Made by a program: the position numbers and the translations under genes. This document shows, piece by piece, positions 38,699-45,759 of a stretch of 52,948 bases of DNA; the stretch's first letter is position 1; every line of letters begins with the position of its first letter. This stretch comes from Saprospiraceae bacterium (GTDB lineage Bacteria; Bacteroidota; Bacteroidia; Chitinophagales; Saprospiraceae), in NCBI GenBank assembly GCA_016717655.1, contig JADKFC010000019.1:1-52948 (forward strand). Reading direction: 5' to 3'. A model generated the notes under the pieces. That model searched no databases. It saw only the letters and a program-made list of their open reading frames with translations, and was not told the origin of the DNA.

Positions 38699-38742
38699 CA
38701 AAGTTGTGAAAGCGCATTGGATAAGAGCGCTACCTTTGTCAC
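38699..38742 (-). promoter_or_regulatory. Sulfur-regulon promoter, copy-1 CstB
   Basis: On the minus strand GTGACAAAGGTAGC (38742-38729), 22 nt, then CAACTTTG (38706-38699), 40 nt before the ATG. Operator shape GTNAC-N4-GTNNC with a -7 element at fixed distance. Confidence 0.7.
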
Positions 38743-38894
38743 ATTGTTCAATGATGGGCATCATTTGAATCGATGATTACAGGCATTTGAAAAGATTTTT
38801 ATTTTTTTTAAAGGCCATTGTCTTGTATTTTGGGTTGATATTCAATGTAATAGGGTAGAAGAATAAGAATTAAAGGAGAACATTTGGAGCTTAG

Positions 38895-38938
38895 TTAACC
38901 TAGGTTACTTACTTATTGGCAGGTGATAGCGACCTTTG
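38895..38938 (+). promoter_or_regulatory. Sulfur-regulon promoter, TauE-type exporter
   Basis: TTAACCTAGGTTAC (38895-38908) contains the perfect palindrome TAACCTAGGTTA. After 22 nt comes GACCTTTG (38931-38938). This supports the ATG at 38950 over an earlier GTG at 38923, which lies upstream of the predicted transcription start. Confidence 0.72.
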
Positions 38939-38949
38939 CAAAAAATAAA

Positions 38950-39747
38950 ATGATGGAATACATTGGCTTTGCTGCTTCGATCCTTATTGGAGTATCCCTG
39001 GGTCTGATTGGGGGCGGCGGCAGCATTCTTACCGTGCCGGTATTGGTTTATTTGTTTGGAGTGGAGCCGGTGTTGGCTACTGCCTACTCTTTGTTTATTG
39101 TAGGATTGACTAGCGCAGTGGGTTCCGTAAATTATTTTACCAATAAGTTGGTGGATATAAAAACGGCAATCATTTTTGGGATCCCTTCTATCATCGCTGT
39201 TTTTCTCACCAGAGCCTGGATTGTTCCTGCCATTCCTATGGAGGTTATTACAATAGGCAGCTTTGTCCTCACTAAAAGATTGCTTTTGATGGGTTTATTT
39301 GCTCTCTTGATGATAGCAGCATCGTATAGTATGATTAAAAAAAGTACTGCAGCCAAGGAAGAAAGTGGACCTCGTGTGTACAATTATCCGGTTATCTTAC
39401 TGGAAGGGGCGGTGGTTGGTATTCTAACTGGGTTGGTTGGCGCCGGCGGTGGTTTTTTAATTATACCCGCTTTGGTTGTGCTCAGTAAACTACCCATGAA
39501 AATGGCGGTTGGCACCTCACTGGCTATTATAGCGGCCAAATCATTGATCGGTTTTTTTGGTGAAGGAGGGGATACACCTACCGACTGGCAGTTTTTAGCC
39601 ATTGTTTCTGCCTTTGCTATCGCAGGTATTTTTATAGGAAGTAAGATGGCAAAAAACATAGATGGCAATAAGCTCAAACCTGCTTTTGGATGGTTTGTTT
39701 TGGTAATGGGGATCTACATCCTGGGTAAAGAGCTTTTCGGAGTTTAG
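38950..39747 (+). CDS. TauE/SafE family sulfite/sulfonate exporter
   Basis: A 265-residue inner-membrane protein with about eight helices arranged as two repeats. Each repeat starts with a G-L-I-G-G-G-G-S or G-L-V-G-A-G-G-G motif (residues ~18-25 and ~160-167), typical of TauE/SafE. Members export sulfite, sulfoacetate or related anions. Next to persulfide dioxygenases and SQR, sulfite is the likely cargo, as in the S. aureus cst operon. Confidence 0.9.
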   Translation: MMEYIGFAASILIGVSLGLIGGGGSILTVPVLVYLFGVEPVLATAYSLFIVGLTSAVGSVNYFTNKLVDIKTAIIFGIPSIIAVFLTRAWIVPAIPMEVITIGSFVLTKRLLLMGLFALLMIAASYSMIKKSTAAKEESGPRVYNYPVILLEGAVVGILTGLVGAGGGFLIIPALVVLSKLPMKMAVGTSLAIIAAKSLIGFFGEGGDTPTDWQFLAIVSAFAIAGIFIGSKMAKNIDGNKLKPAFGWFVLVMGIYILGKELFGV

Positions 39748-39830
39748 ATGATTTCTTTTTAAAATATTCAGGAAAAGGCCCTCCGCGAAAATTAATTTTT
39801 AAAAATTCTCTACAAGATATATTTCAGGAT

Positions 39831-39844
39831 GTGACCACAATCAC
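39831..39844 (+). promoter_or_regulatory. Distal Crp/Fnr-like palindrome before SQR
   Basis: GTGACCACAATCAC lies inside TGTGA-N6-TCACA (39830-39845), the classic Crp-type spacing. It has no good -7 element at 22 nt, so it may be a secondary site upstream of the SQR promoter. Confidence 0.45.
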
Positions 39845-39970
39845 ATATTATGACTGATTGCCAAATTTAATGTGGATTAGGCCGATAAATTATTGGGTTG
39901 ACCTAATTATATTTTGCTAATTTTTTTAATTCAAAACTAATTGTTTATTATTCAGGTGTTTATGTTTTAT

Positions 39971-40014
39971 GTGACTAATGTTACCTAACATTATTTGAAT
40001 TTTGTTGATCATTG
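39971..40014 (+). promoter_or_regulatory. Sulfur-regulon promoter, SQR
   Basis: GTGACTAATGTTAC (39971-39984) fits the shared operator. The octamer 22 nt further is GATCATTG (40007-40014), only a weak -7 match; GAATTTTG at 39997-40004 is a better match at the wrong distance. The operator overlaps a 16-bp palindrome AATGTTA-CC-TAACATT (39977-39992). Confidence 0.55.
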
Positions 40015-40031
40015 CGATAAATTCAAACAAA

Positions 40032-41231
40032 ATGTCGCGTTATCACCAAATTTTAATTGTAGGGGGAGGAAATGCAGGAATCTCCGTCGCTGCCCAATTG
40101 TTGCGCAGTCAGCAAGACCTTGACATTGCCATCGTTGAGCCCTCGGAAAAACATTTTTATCAACCCGCATGGACCCTGGTTGGGGCAGGGGAATTTGATA
40201 TCAACAAAACCGTCAGACCACAAGAGTCGTGCATGCCGGAAAAAGTAAAATGGATTAAAGATGCAGTAGCCTCTTTTCAGCCTGATGACAATATGCTGAC
40301 CCTGGCCAGCGGAGAAACGGTTGGTTATGAAATACTGGTAGTAAGCCCCGGACTTCAGATAGACTGGGATAAAATTGAAGGTTTAAAGGAAACCCTTGGG
40401 AAAAACGAAGTGAGCTGCAACTATTCATTTGCCCATGCACCTTATACCTGGGAAATGATTAAAAATTTTAAAGGAGGAAAAGCTGTTTTCACCAATCCGG
40501 TTTCTCCTATAAAGTGTGGCGGAGCTCCACATAAAATTATGTACCTGGCTACCCACTATTGGCAAAAGATGGGCATCCCTTATGAAGTGCATTACCTTTC
40601 AGGCGCAGGAGCTATTTTTGCTGTAAAAGAGTACGCAGAAACCCTCAATAAAATTGTTAAAAAGCGTGATATCCATACCCACTTCGGAGTCAATGTTGTG
40701 AGTGTGGACGGACATGCCAAAAAGGTATTTTATGAAGAGAAATCTGCCAATGGTGAATTAACTGTAAAATCAATGGACTTTGATTTCTGTCATGCCGTAC
40801 CTCCTATGAGTGCACCAGACATCATCAAACACAGTGACCTCAAAGACGCAAACAACCCTTATGGCTATGTCGAAATAGACAAACATACCATGCAACACAT
40901 TCGATTTCCCAATGTCTTTTCTTTGGGAGATTGTACCAATGCACCCTGCAGTAAAACAGGTGCAGCCATAAGAAAGCAGGCACCAGTTGTTGTTGCCAAT
41001 ATTGTTAGTTTTATGAAAAACCAGCCCCTGGTTGCCAGATATGAAGGCTATAGCGCTTGTCCTATCCCCACTCAGTATGGCAAGCTGATGTTGGCAGAAT
41101 TTGATTACAGCAATACACCAAAAATGAGCTTCCCCATTGACCAAACCAAGCCAAAAAAATCGATGTGGGTCCTCAAGAAATATGGACTGCCTTGGTTGTA
41201 TTGGAACAAAATCCTGAAAGGTACAGCGTAA
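40032..41231 (+). CDS. Sulfide:quinone oxidoreductase, type II-like
   Basis: A 399-residue membrane-associated flavoprotein. It has the FAD motif VGGGNAGIS (residues 10-18), H-F-Y-Q-P-A-W-T-L-V, PIKCGGAPHKI with Cys 162, and YSACP with Cys 343. These two cysteines sit where type II (SQRDL-like) SQRs keep the catalytic disulfide. The enzyme oxidises sulfide to a persulfide, passing electrons to the quinone pool. Its product is the substrate of the CstB-like enzymes on either side. ATG at 40032 is preferred over an upstream in-frame start. Confidence 0.9.
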   Translation: MSRYHQILIVGGGNAGISVAAQLLRSQQDLDIAIVEPSEKHFYQPAWTLVGAGEFDINKTVRPQESCMPEKVKWIKDAVASFQPDDNMLTLASGETVGYEILVVSPGLQIDWDKIEGLKETLGKNEVSCNYSFAHAPYTWEMIKNFKGGKAVFTNPVSPIKCGGAPHKIMYLATHYWQKMGIPYEVHYLSGAGAIFAVKEYAETLNKIVKKRDIHTHFGVNVVSVDGHAKKVFYEEKSANGELTVKSMDFDFCHAVPPMSAPDIIKHSDLKDANNPYGYVEIDKHTMQHIRFPNVFSLGDCTNAPCSKTGAAIRKQAPVVVANIVSFMKNQPLVARYEGYSACPIPTQYGKLMLAEFDYSNTPKMSFPIDQTKPKKSMWVLKKYGLPWLYWNKILKGTA

Positions 41232-41247
41232 CTATTGGTAAAATAAG

Positions 41248-41299
41248 ACTTATGGCTTTTTGTAATTGATATTTGCCCTGATTCATTCCACCATAAGTC
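41248..41299. repeat. Inverted repeat after the SQR gene
   Basis: GACTTATGG (41248-41256) and CCATAAGTC (41291-41299) are perfect 9-bp arms with a 34-nt loop. There is no T run after it. This part of the 342-bp intergenic region otherwise shows nothing until the promoter at 41481. Confidence 0.4.
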
Positions 41300-41480
41300 A
41301 ATCTTTTAATTATAAGAATAGAAGGAAGAGAGAGGGTAAAAAATCTTTCTTCCACAATCAATTTTAAGGGAGCATAAAGCTATAGGCTAAGAAAAAAAGA
41401 AGGATTCTCAACTTATTTTTTGTGGTAATACTATTGTGAAAGTTAAAAAAATCATAACTTTCGAAACTTGCTGTTTTAGT

Positions 41481-41524
41481 GTAACAAAGGTTACTCCTCA
41501 CTGCCATCCGGGCTTGTATTTTTG
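41481..41524 (+). promoter_or_regulatory. Sulfur-regulon promoter, copy-2 CstB
   Basis: GTAACAAAGGTTAC (41481-41494) is the best operator of the set. After exactly 22 nt comes TATTTTTG (41517-41524), a perfect -7 element, 49 nt before the ATG. With transcription starting near 41528 the operator is centred near -41, the usual class II activator position. Confidence 0.8.
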
Positions 41525-41573
41525 CCCCATCATTTTTTTAAAGGAATACAAAAACAACTATTAAAACAACAAC

Positions 41574-42989
41574 ATGCAAATAGAACAAATCTATACGGGA
41601 TGTTTGGCGCAAGGCGCTTATTACATTACCTCAGACGGTGAGGCTGCCATCATTGATCCGCTCAGAGAAGTAAAACCTTATTTAGACAGGCTGGAAAAGG
41701 ATGGCGTTCAACTCAAGTATATTTTTGAGACCCACTTTCATGCAGATTTTGTGAGTGGTCACCTCGATCTCAGTGAAAAAACAAAGGCGCCCATCGTTTA
41801 CGGCCCTAATGCCCAGCCCAGTTTTGATTTTGTGTTGGCAGCAGATGGCCAAAGCTTTAAGGTTGGCAAAATTTCAATAACAGTGTTGCACACTCCTGGG
41901 CACACCATGGAAAGTACCTGTTATTTATTGAAAGATGAGAACGGAAAAGACCATGCCTTGTTTTCCGGCGACACCTTGTTTATAGGTGATGTAGGCAGAC
42001 CAGACCTGGCCCAAAAAGCTGCCTCCATGACCCAGGAGCAATTGGCTGCCACCTTGTTTCACTCCCTTAGAGATAAAGTAATGACGCTGGCAGATGATGT
42101 TATTGTTTTTCCAGCACACGGAGCAGGAAGCGCTTGTGGTAAAAATATGAGTAAGGAAACGGTTTCCACTATTGGTGAACAAAAAAAGAATAACTATGCG
42201 TTGAGGGCTAATATGACCGAAGCAGAGTTTATCAAAGAAGTAACCGATGGACTTTTACCTCCACCAGCTTACTTCGGTGCCAATGTAGCCATGAACAAAG
42301 GAGGATATGAAAACTTTGAAAAGGTTTTGCATCAGGGGTTAAGGTCGCTCAATGCTGCCGAATTTGAAGTGGCAGCAGAAGAGACCGGTGCCTTGATTTT
42401 GGATACCCGTGCCAATGGAGAGTTTTGGAAAGGTTTTATTCCACAGAGTGTAAACATCGGCCTTACTGGCGATTTCGCTCCATGGGTAGGTGCATTGATT
42501 GCTGATGTAAAGCAGCCCATCTTGTTGGTTACTGATCCGGGTAAGGAAGAAGAAGCAGTGACCAGGTTGAGCAGAGTGGGTTTTGACAATGTATTAGGTC
42601 ACCTGGCAGATGGTTTTGAAACATGGCGCCAGAGTGGTAAAGAAATCGATACGGTTGACAGAATTACAGCTGACCAGTTTGCCAAAGCAGTTGTGATTGG
42701 AGAAAGCAAAGTGATCGACATCAGAAAAGAATCAGAGTATGCTGCAGAGCATATTGATGAGGCTTATAACAGGCCTCTTTCTTACATCAACGAATGGGTA
42801 AAAGATGTACAACCTGAAGAACATTTTTACCTGCATTGCGCGGGTGGATACAGGAGTATGATTGCAGCCTCTATCCTTCAGGCAAGAGGTTATAGAAATT
42901 TTACTGAAGTGGAAGGAGGATTTAATGCCATAGCCAAAACAGGAGTACCTAAGACCGACTTTGTTTGTCAGAGCAAGGTCATGGGATAA
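41574..42989 (+). CDS. CstB-like persulfide dioxygenase-rhodanese, copy 2
   Basis: A 471-residue paralog of the enzyme at 37243-38658 with the same three domains: dioxygenase (His 54, His 56, Asp 58, His 63, His 110, His 182), a cysteine-less rhodanese-like domain, and a catalytic rhodanese with Cys 422. The two proteins share every active-site motif but differ clearly across their length, so they are old paralogs rather than a recent duplication. It may be the dioxygenase dedicated to sulfane sulfur entering through the YeeE transporters downstream. Confidence 0.9.
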   Translation: MQIEQIYTGCLAQGAYYITSDGEAAIIDPLREVKPYLDRLEKDGVQLKYIFETHFHADFVSGHLDLSEKTKAPIVYGPNAQPSFDFVLAADGQSFKVGKISITVLHTPGHTMESTCYLLKDENGKDHALFSGDTLFIGDVGRPDLAQKAASMTQEQLAATLFHSLRDKVMTLADDVIVFPAHGAGSACGKNMSKETVSTIGEQKKNNYALRANMTEAEFIKEVTDGLLPPPAYFGANVAMNKGGYENFEKVLHQGLRSLNAAEFEVAAEETGALILDTRANGEFWKGFIPQSVNIGLTGDFAPWVGALIADVKQPILLVTDPGKEEEAVTRLSRVGFDNVLGHLADGFETWRQSGKEIDTVDRITADQFAKAVVIGESKVIDIRKESEYAAEHIDEAYNRPLSYINEWVKDVQPEEHFYLHCAGGYRSMIAASILQARGYRNFTEVEGGFNAIAKTGVPKTDFVCQSKVMG

Positions 42990-43032
42990 TTTATAGTTGT
43001 AGTGAATTAAAATTGTTAGAAGGTTTTGAAGT

Positions 43033-43074
43033 TCCCGTCAATCCCTGATGCAAAGCGCACCGGGGATGACGGGA
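43033..43074. repeat. GC-rich REP-like hairpin
   Basis: TCCCGTCAATCCC and GGGGATGACGGGA pair as an 11-12-bp stem with one bulge and a loop of about 15 nt. No T run follows, so it is more like a REP element or a stability hairpin than a standard terminator. It lies between the copy-2 CstB gene and the YeeE operon. Confidence 0.55.
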
Positions 43075-43120
43075 CAATTTGTATATACATGTATTAATTG
43101 ATAACTAAAACATTGTGGTA

Positions 43121-43690
43121 ATGGGTATAATTGAATTCATCAAACAACCGTGGCCCTGGTATGTAGCGGGACCTGTAATCGGATTAACGGTGCCGGCCTT
43201 GTTGATCCTGGGCAATAAGACCTTTGGCATCAGTTCATCATTGAGGCATGTTTGTGCCATGTGTCTGCCTGCCAATATTCCATTTTTTAAATATGATTGG
43301 AAAAAGGAAATCTGGAACCTGTTTTTTGTTGCAGGCATAGCCATTGGAGGTATTGTAGCCATCAGCCTACTCAAAAATCCATCCCCCATCCTGATCCATC
43401 CCAATTTGGCTATTGAACTGGCTTCTTATGGAATTAACGATTTCCATGGACTGGTGCCTAATCAACTATTTAATTGGGGAGAACTGATGTCTGTCAAAGG
43501 CTTTATCCTCATGGTGGTAGGAGGTTTTTTGGTGGGCTTTGGCACTCGGTATGCCGGTGGCTGTACCAGTGGTCATGCCATCATGGGCATTTCTAATTTA
43601 CAGTGGCCTTCCCTTGTAGCCACATGCTGTTTTATGGCAGGTGGTTTTTTAATGGCCAATGTCATTTTACCATTTATTTTATCACTTTAA
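43121..43690 (+). CDS. YeeE/YedE-family sulfur transporter subunit A
   Basis: A 189-residue membrane protein with about four to five helices and the G-G-C-T-S-G-H motif that places a reactive cysteine in the pore. YeeE/YedE proteins move thiosulfate or sulfane sulfur across the inner membrane through cysteines. Here the family appears as two half-size genes, as in PmpA/PmpB-type pairs. ATG at 43121 is used; a GTG two codons earlier is possible. Next gene 6 nt away. Confidence 0.88.
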   Translation: MGIIEFIKQPWPWYVAGPVIGLTVPALLILGNKTFGISSSLRHVCAMCLPANIPFFKYDWKKEIWNLFFVAGIAIGGIVAISLLKNPSPILIHPNLAIELASYGINDFHGLVPNQLFNWGELMSVKGFILMVVGGFLVGFGTRYAGGCTSGHAIMGISNLQWPSLVATCCFMAGGFLMANVILPFILSL

Positions 43691-43696
43691 AACAAA

Positions 43697-44233
43697 ATGG
43701 AGATGAGCAAAGAAATAATCAATCAAAATACAGACATACAGCAGATTTCAGAAGAACAGGACTATACGTTGAGATCAACAGATGCTGTATGTATCAATGA
43801 AAGTCATTTGCACCATAAGTGGTATTACAACTTTAAGTACATGGCTGTGGGCGTCCTTTTTGGAATTGTATTTGTGAAGGCTGAAATAATTAGCTGGTTT
43901 CGTATTCAGGAGATGTTTAGGTTTCAGTCTTTTCACATGTATGGAGTGATAGGCAGTGCCATCATGGTAGGAATGATCTCGGTTTGGTTAATCAAAAAAT
44001 TCAACATCAAAACCATCCATGGCGAGACCATAGAGTTTCATGATAAGGTGTTTAATAAAGGACAGATTTATGGAGGATTGTTGTTTGGACTTGGCTGGGC
44101 CATAACAGGTGCTTGTCCCGGCCCCTTGTTTGCGCAGATTGGTACAGGGGCAACCGTAATTGTGATTACCTTGTTGAGTGCGTTGGCGGGCACGTGGATT
44201 TACGGATATTACAGAGATAAACTTCCTCATTAA
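43697..44233 (+). CDS. YeeE/YedE-family sulfur transporter subunit B
   Basis: A 178-residue partner of the preceding gene, with a charged N-terminal tail, about four helices and the G-A-C-P-G-P-L-F-A-Q-I-G-T-G motif carrying the conserved cysteine. Together the two proteins probably form one channel. The dihaem cytochrome starts 5 nt downstream, tying transport to periplasmic oxidation. Confidence 0.88.
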   Translation: MEMSKEIINQNTDIQQISEEQDYTLRSTDAVCINESHLHHKWYYNFKYMAVGVLFGIVFVKAEIISWFRIQEMFRFQSFHMYGVIGSAIMVGMISVWLIKKFNIKTIHGETIEFHDKVFNKGQIYGGLLFGLGWAITGACPGPLFAQIGTGATVIVITLLSALAGTWIYGYYRDKLPH

Positions 44234-44238
44234 TCATC

Positions 44239-45318
44239 ATGGAGAATCAGAAGCCGGATAAGGACAGAATTGAAGCAGGATTTAAGGCCATCAGGCGTGC
44301 CATGGTCCTAATTCAGCTATTGTTGGTTGCCATGGTAATAATCCCCCTATATCTATATTCAGTGCCTAAATGGGATGCATATCAAAAGCGACTTAAAGAA
44401 AGAGAAAGAATTGCAGCTGAAATGCAAAAGGAAGCTGAGCTGAAAAATTCCTATGATGCCTTGTGGAAGGCTCCGGATTTAGATAGTACAAACGTATCAG
44501 CTGAAGAATGGCAAAAATTAAAATATGGCATGGAGTTGATCGTAAACACAGCCTATTACCTGGGCCCCAAGGGCAAAGTCAAAGCCATCACAAATGGAAT
44601 GAACTGTCAGAACTGTCATCTGGAAGGAGGTAGCAAGCAATGGGGCAATAATTATGGCGCGGTTGCTTCAACCTATCCAAAATACCGGGCCAGGAGCGGT
44701 ACCGTAGAAGACTTGACCAAACGGGTAAATGACTGTATGAAAAGAAGTCTCAATGGCAAAGCTCTGGAAGAAAGCTCTAAAGAGATGATTGCCATAAAAG
44801 CTTACATTTCATTTCTGGGTGCCCAGGTTAATAAAGGAGAAAAACCAGCGGGTAGTGGTATCTTTGAATTGCCTCTGCCGGAAAAAGCATTGGATACTAC
44901 TGGCGGGCGAATTGTCTATCTGGAAAAATGTGCCAGCTGCCATCAACAAAATGGCCAAGGGGTAAAAGCGGAAGATGGCATCGCTTATACCTATCCTCCT
45001 TTGTGGGGGCCCCATTCATACAATCAAGGAGCAGGTCTCTTTAGAATGAGCAGGTTTGCGGGTTATGTAAGGTACAATATGCCGCAGGGAGCCAGTTACC
45101 TTCATCCGCAAATTTCGGATGCAGAAGCCTGGAATCTGGCCGGCTTCGTCAATTCCCAGCCCAGACCCAATGCAGATATTTCAGGCGATTGGCCAAAGTT
45201 GGAGGAAAAACCATTTGACCACCCATTTGGCCCCTATGCGGATTCGTTTACTGAATCACAACATAAGTACGGGCCTTATAAGCCTATCAAAGAATTTTAT
45301 AAAAAATCTAAGAAATAA
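44239..45318 (+). CDS. TsdA-like dihaem cytochrome c
   Basis: A 359-residue membrane-anchored (helix ~21-41) periplasmic cytochrome with two haem sites: CQNCH (123-127) and CASCH (231-235). Between them lies NDCMKRSLNGK with Cys 166, matching the conserved C-x-x-R-S context of TsdA thiosulfate dehydrogenases, where a cysteine is the distal ligand of the active haem. A Met-Pro at 281 may ligate the second haem. The family oxidises two thiosulfates to tetrathionate, or could attach thiosulfate to a thiol. The next gene encodes a single-cysteine DsrE protein. Confidence 0.85.
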   Translation: MENQKPDKDRIEAGFKAIRRAMVLIQLLLVAMVIIPLYLYSVPKWDAYQKRLKERERIAAEMQKEAELKNSYDALWKAPDLDSTNVSAEEWQKLKYGMELIVNTAYYLGPKGKVKAITNGMNCQNCHLEGGSKQWGNNYGAVASTYPKYRARSGTVEDLTKRVNDCMKRSLNGKALEESSKEMIAIKAYISFLGAQVNKGEKPAGSGIFELPLPEKALDTTGGRIVYLEKCASCHQQNGQGVKAEDGIAYTYPPLWGPHSYNQGAGLFRMSRFAGYVRYNMPQGASYLHPQISDAEAWNLAGFVNSQPRPNADISGDWPKLEEKPFDHPFGPYADSFTESQHKYGPYKPIKEFYKKSKK

Positions 45319-45342
45319 ACATAACCTTCTAAACAAGATACA

Positions 45343-45759
45343 ATGAAAATCATTGCCTTTTTAATTATGGCTTTTATAACGCTGTTGGCTAATGATGCTT
45401 CGGCACAAGGAGCCAATCACAAAGTGGTCTTCCAATTTACCCTGGCTGATTCGATGCAACAAAAAGCTTTCAGCAATCAGTTGAAGAATCTGAGGAAGCA
45501 CTGGCCCGATGCCCAGATAGAGGTGGTTGCCTACAATCAGGGTATCGATTTTTTGATGACCAAAAGAACGAGACACCATGACATCATAGCTGATCTCAAA
45601 AAAGCCGGAGTTAGGTTTGTGGTTTGCCAAAACACCATGAACCAGCGCAATATCAAAGAAGACGAATTGATTGAAGAAGCAGAAATTGTACCTGCCGGAA
45701 TTGCTGAAATTGTTGAAAAACAGGAACAAGGTTGGTCATACATCAAAGGAGGATTTTAA
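45343..45759 (+). CDS. Secreted DsrE-family sulfur carrier candidate
   Basis: A 138-residue protein with a signal peptide (cleavage likely after A-S-A, residue ~21) and a DsrE/DsrF-like fold. The mature protein has a single cysteine, Cys 95 in R-F-V-V-C-Q-N-T-M, at the position where DsrE-type proteins carry persulfide. The stop overlaps the start of the SoxB-like gene (TAATG), implying coupled translation. It could accept and present sulfur in the periplasm, the job SoxYZ does elsewhere; that role is inference. Confidence 0.85.
   Translation: MKIIAFLIMAFITLLANDASAQGANHKVVFQFTLADSMQQKAFSNQLKNLRKHWPDAQIEVVAYNQGIDFLMTKRTRHHDIIADLKKAGVRFVVCQNTMNQRNIKEDELIEEAEIVPAGIAEIVEKQEQGWSYIKGGF

Noticed and set aside
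43074..43081. ACAATTTG as a -7 element for the YeeE operon
   Set aside because: It lacks TA and no shared operator lies upstream; the promoter of this operon is not resolved, and read-through from the CstB gene is possible.
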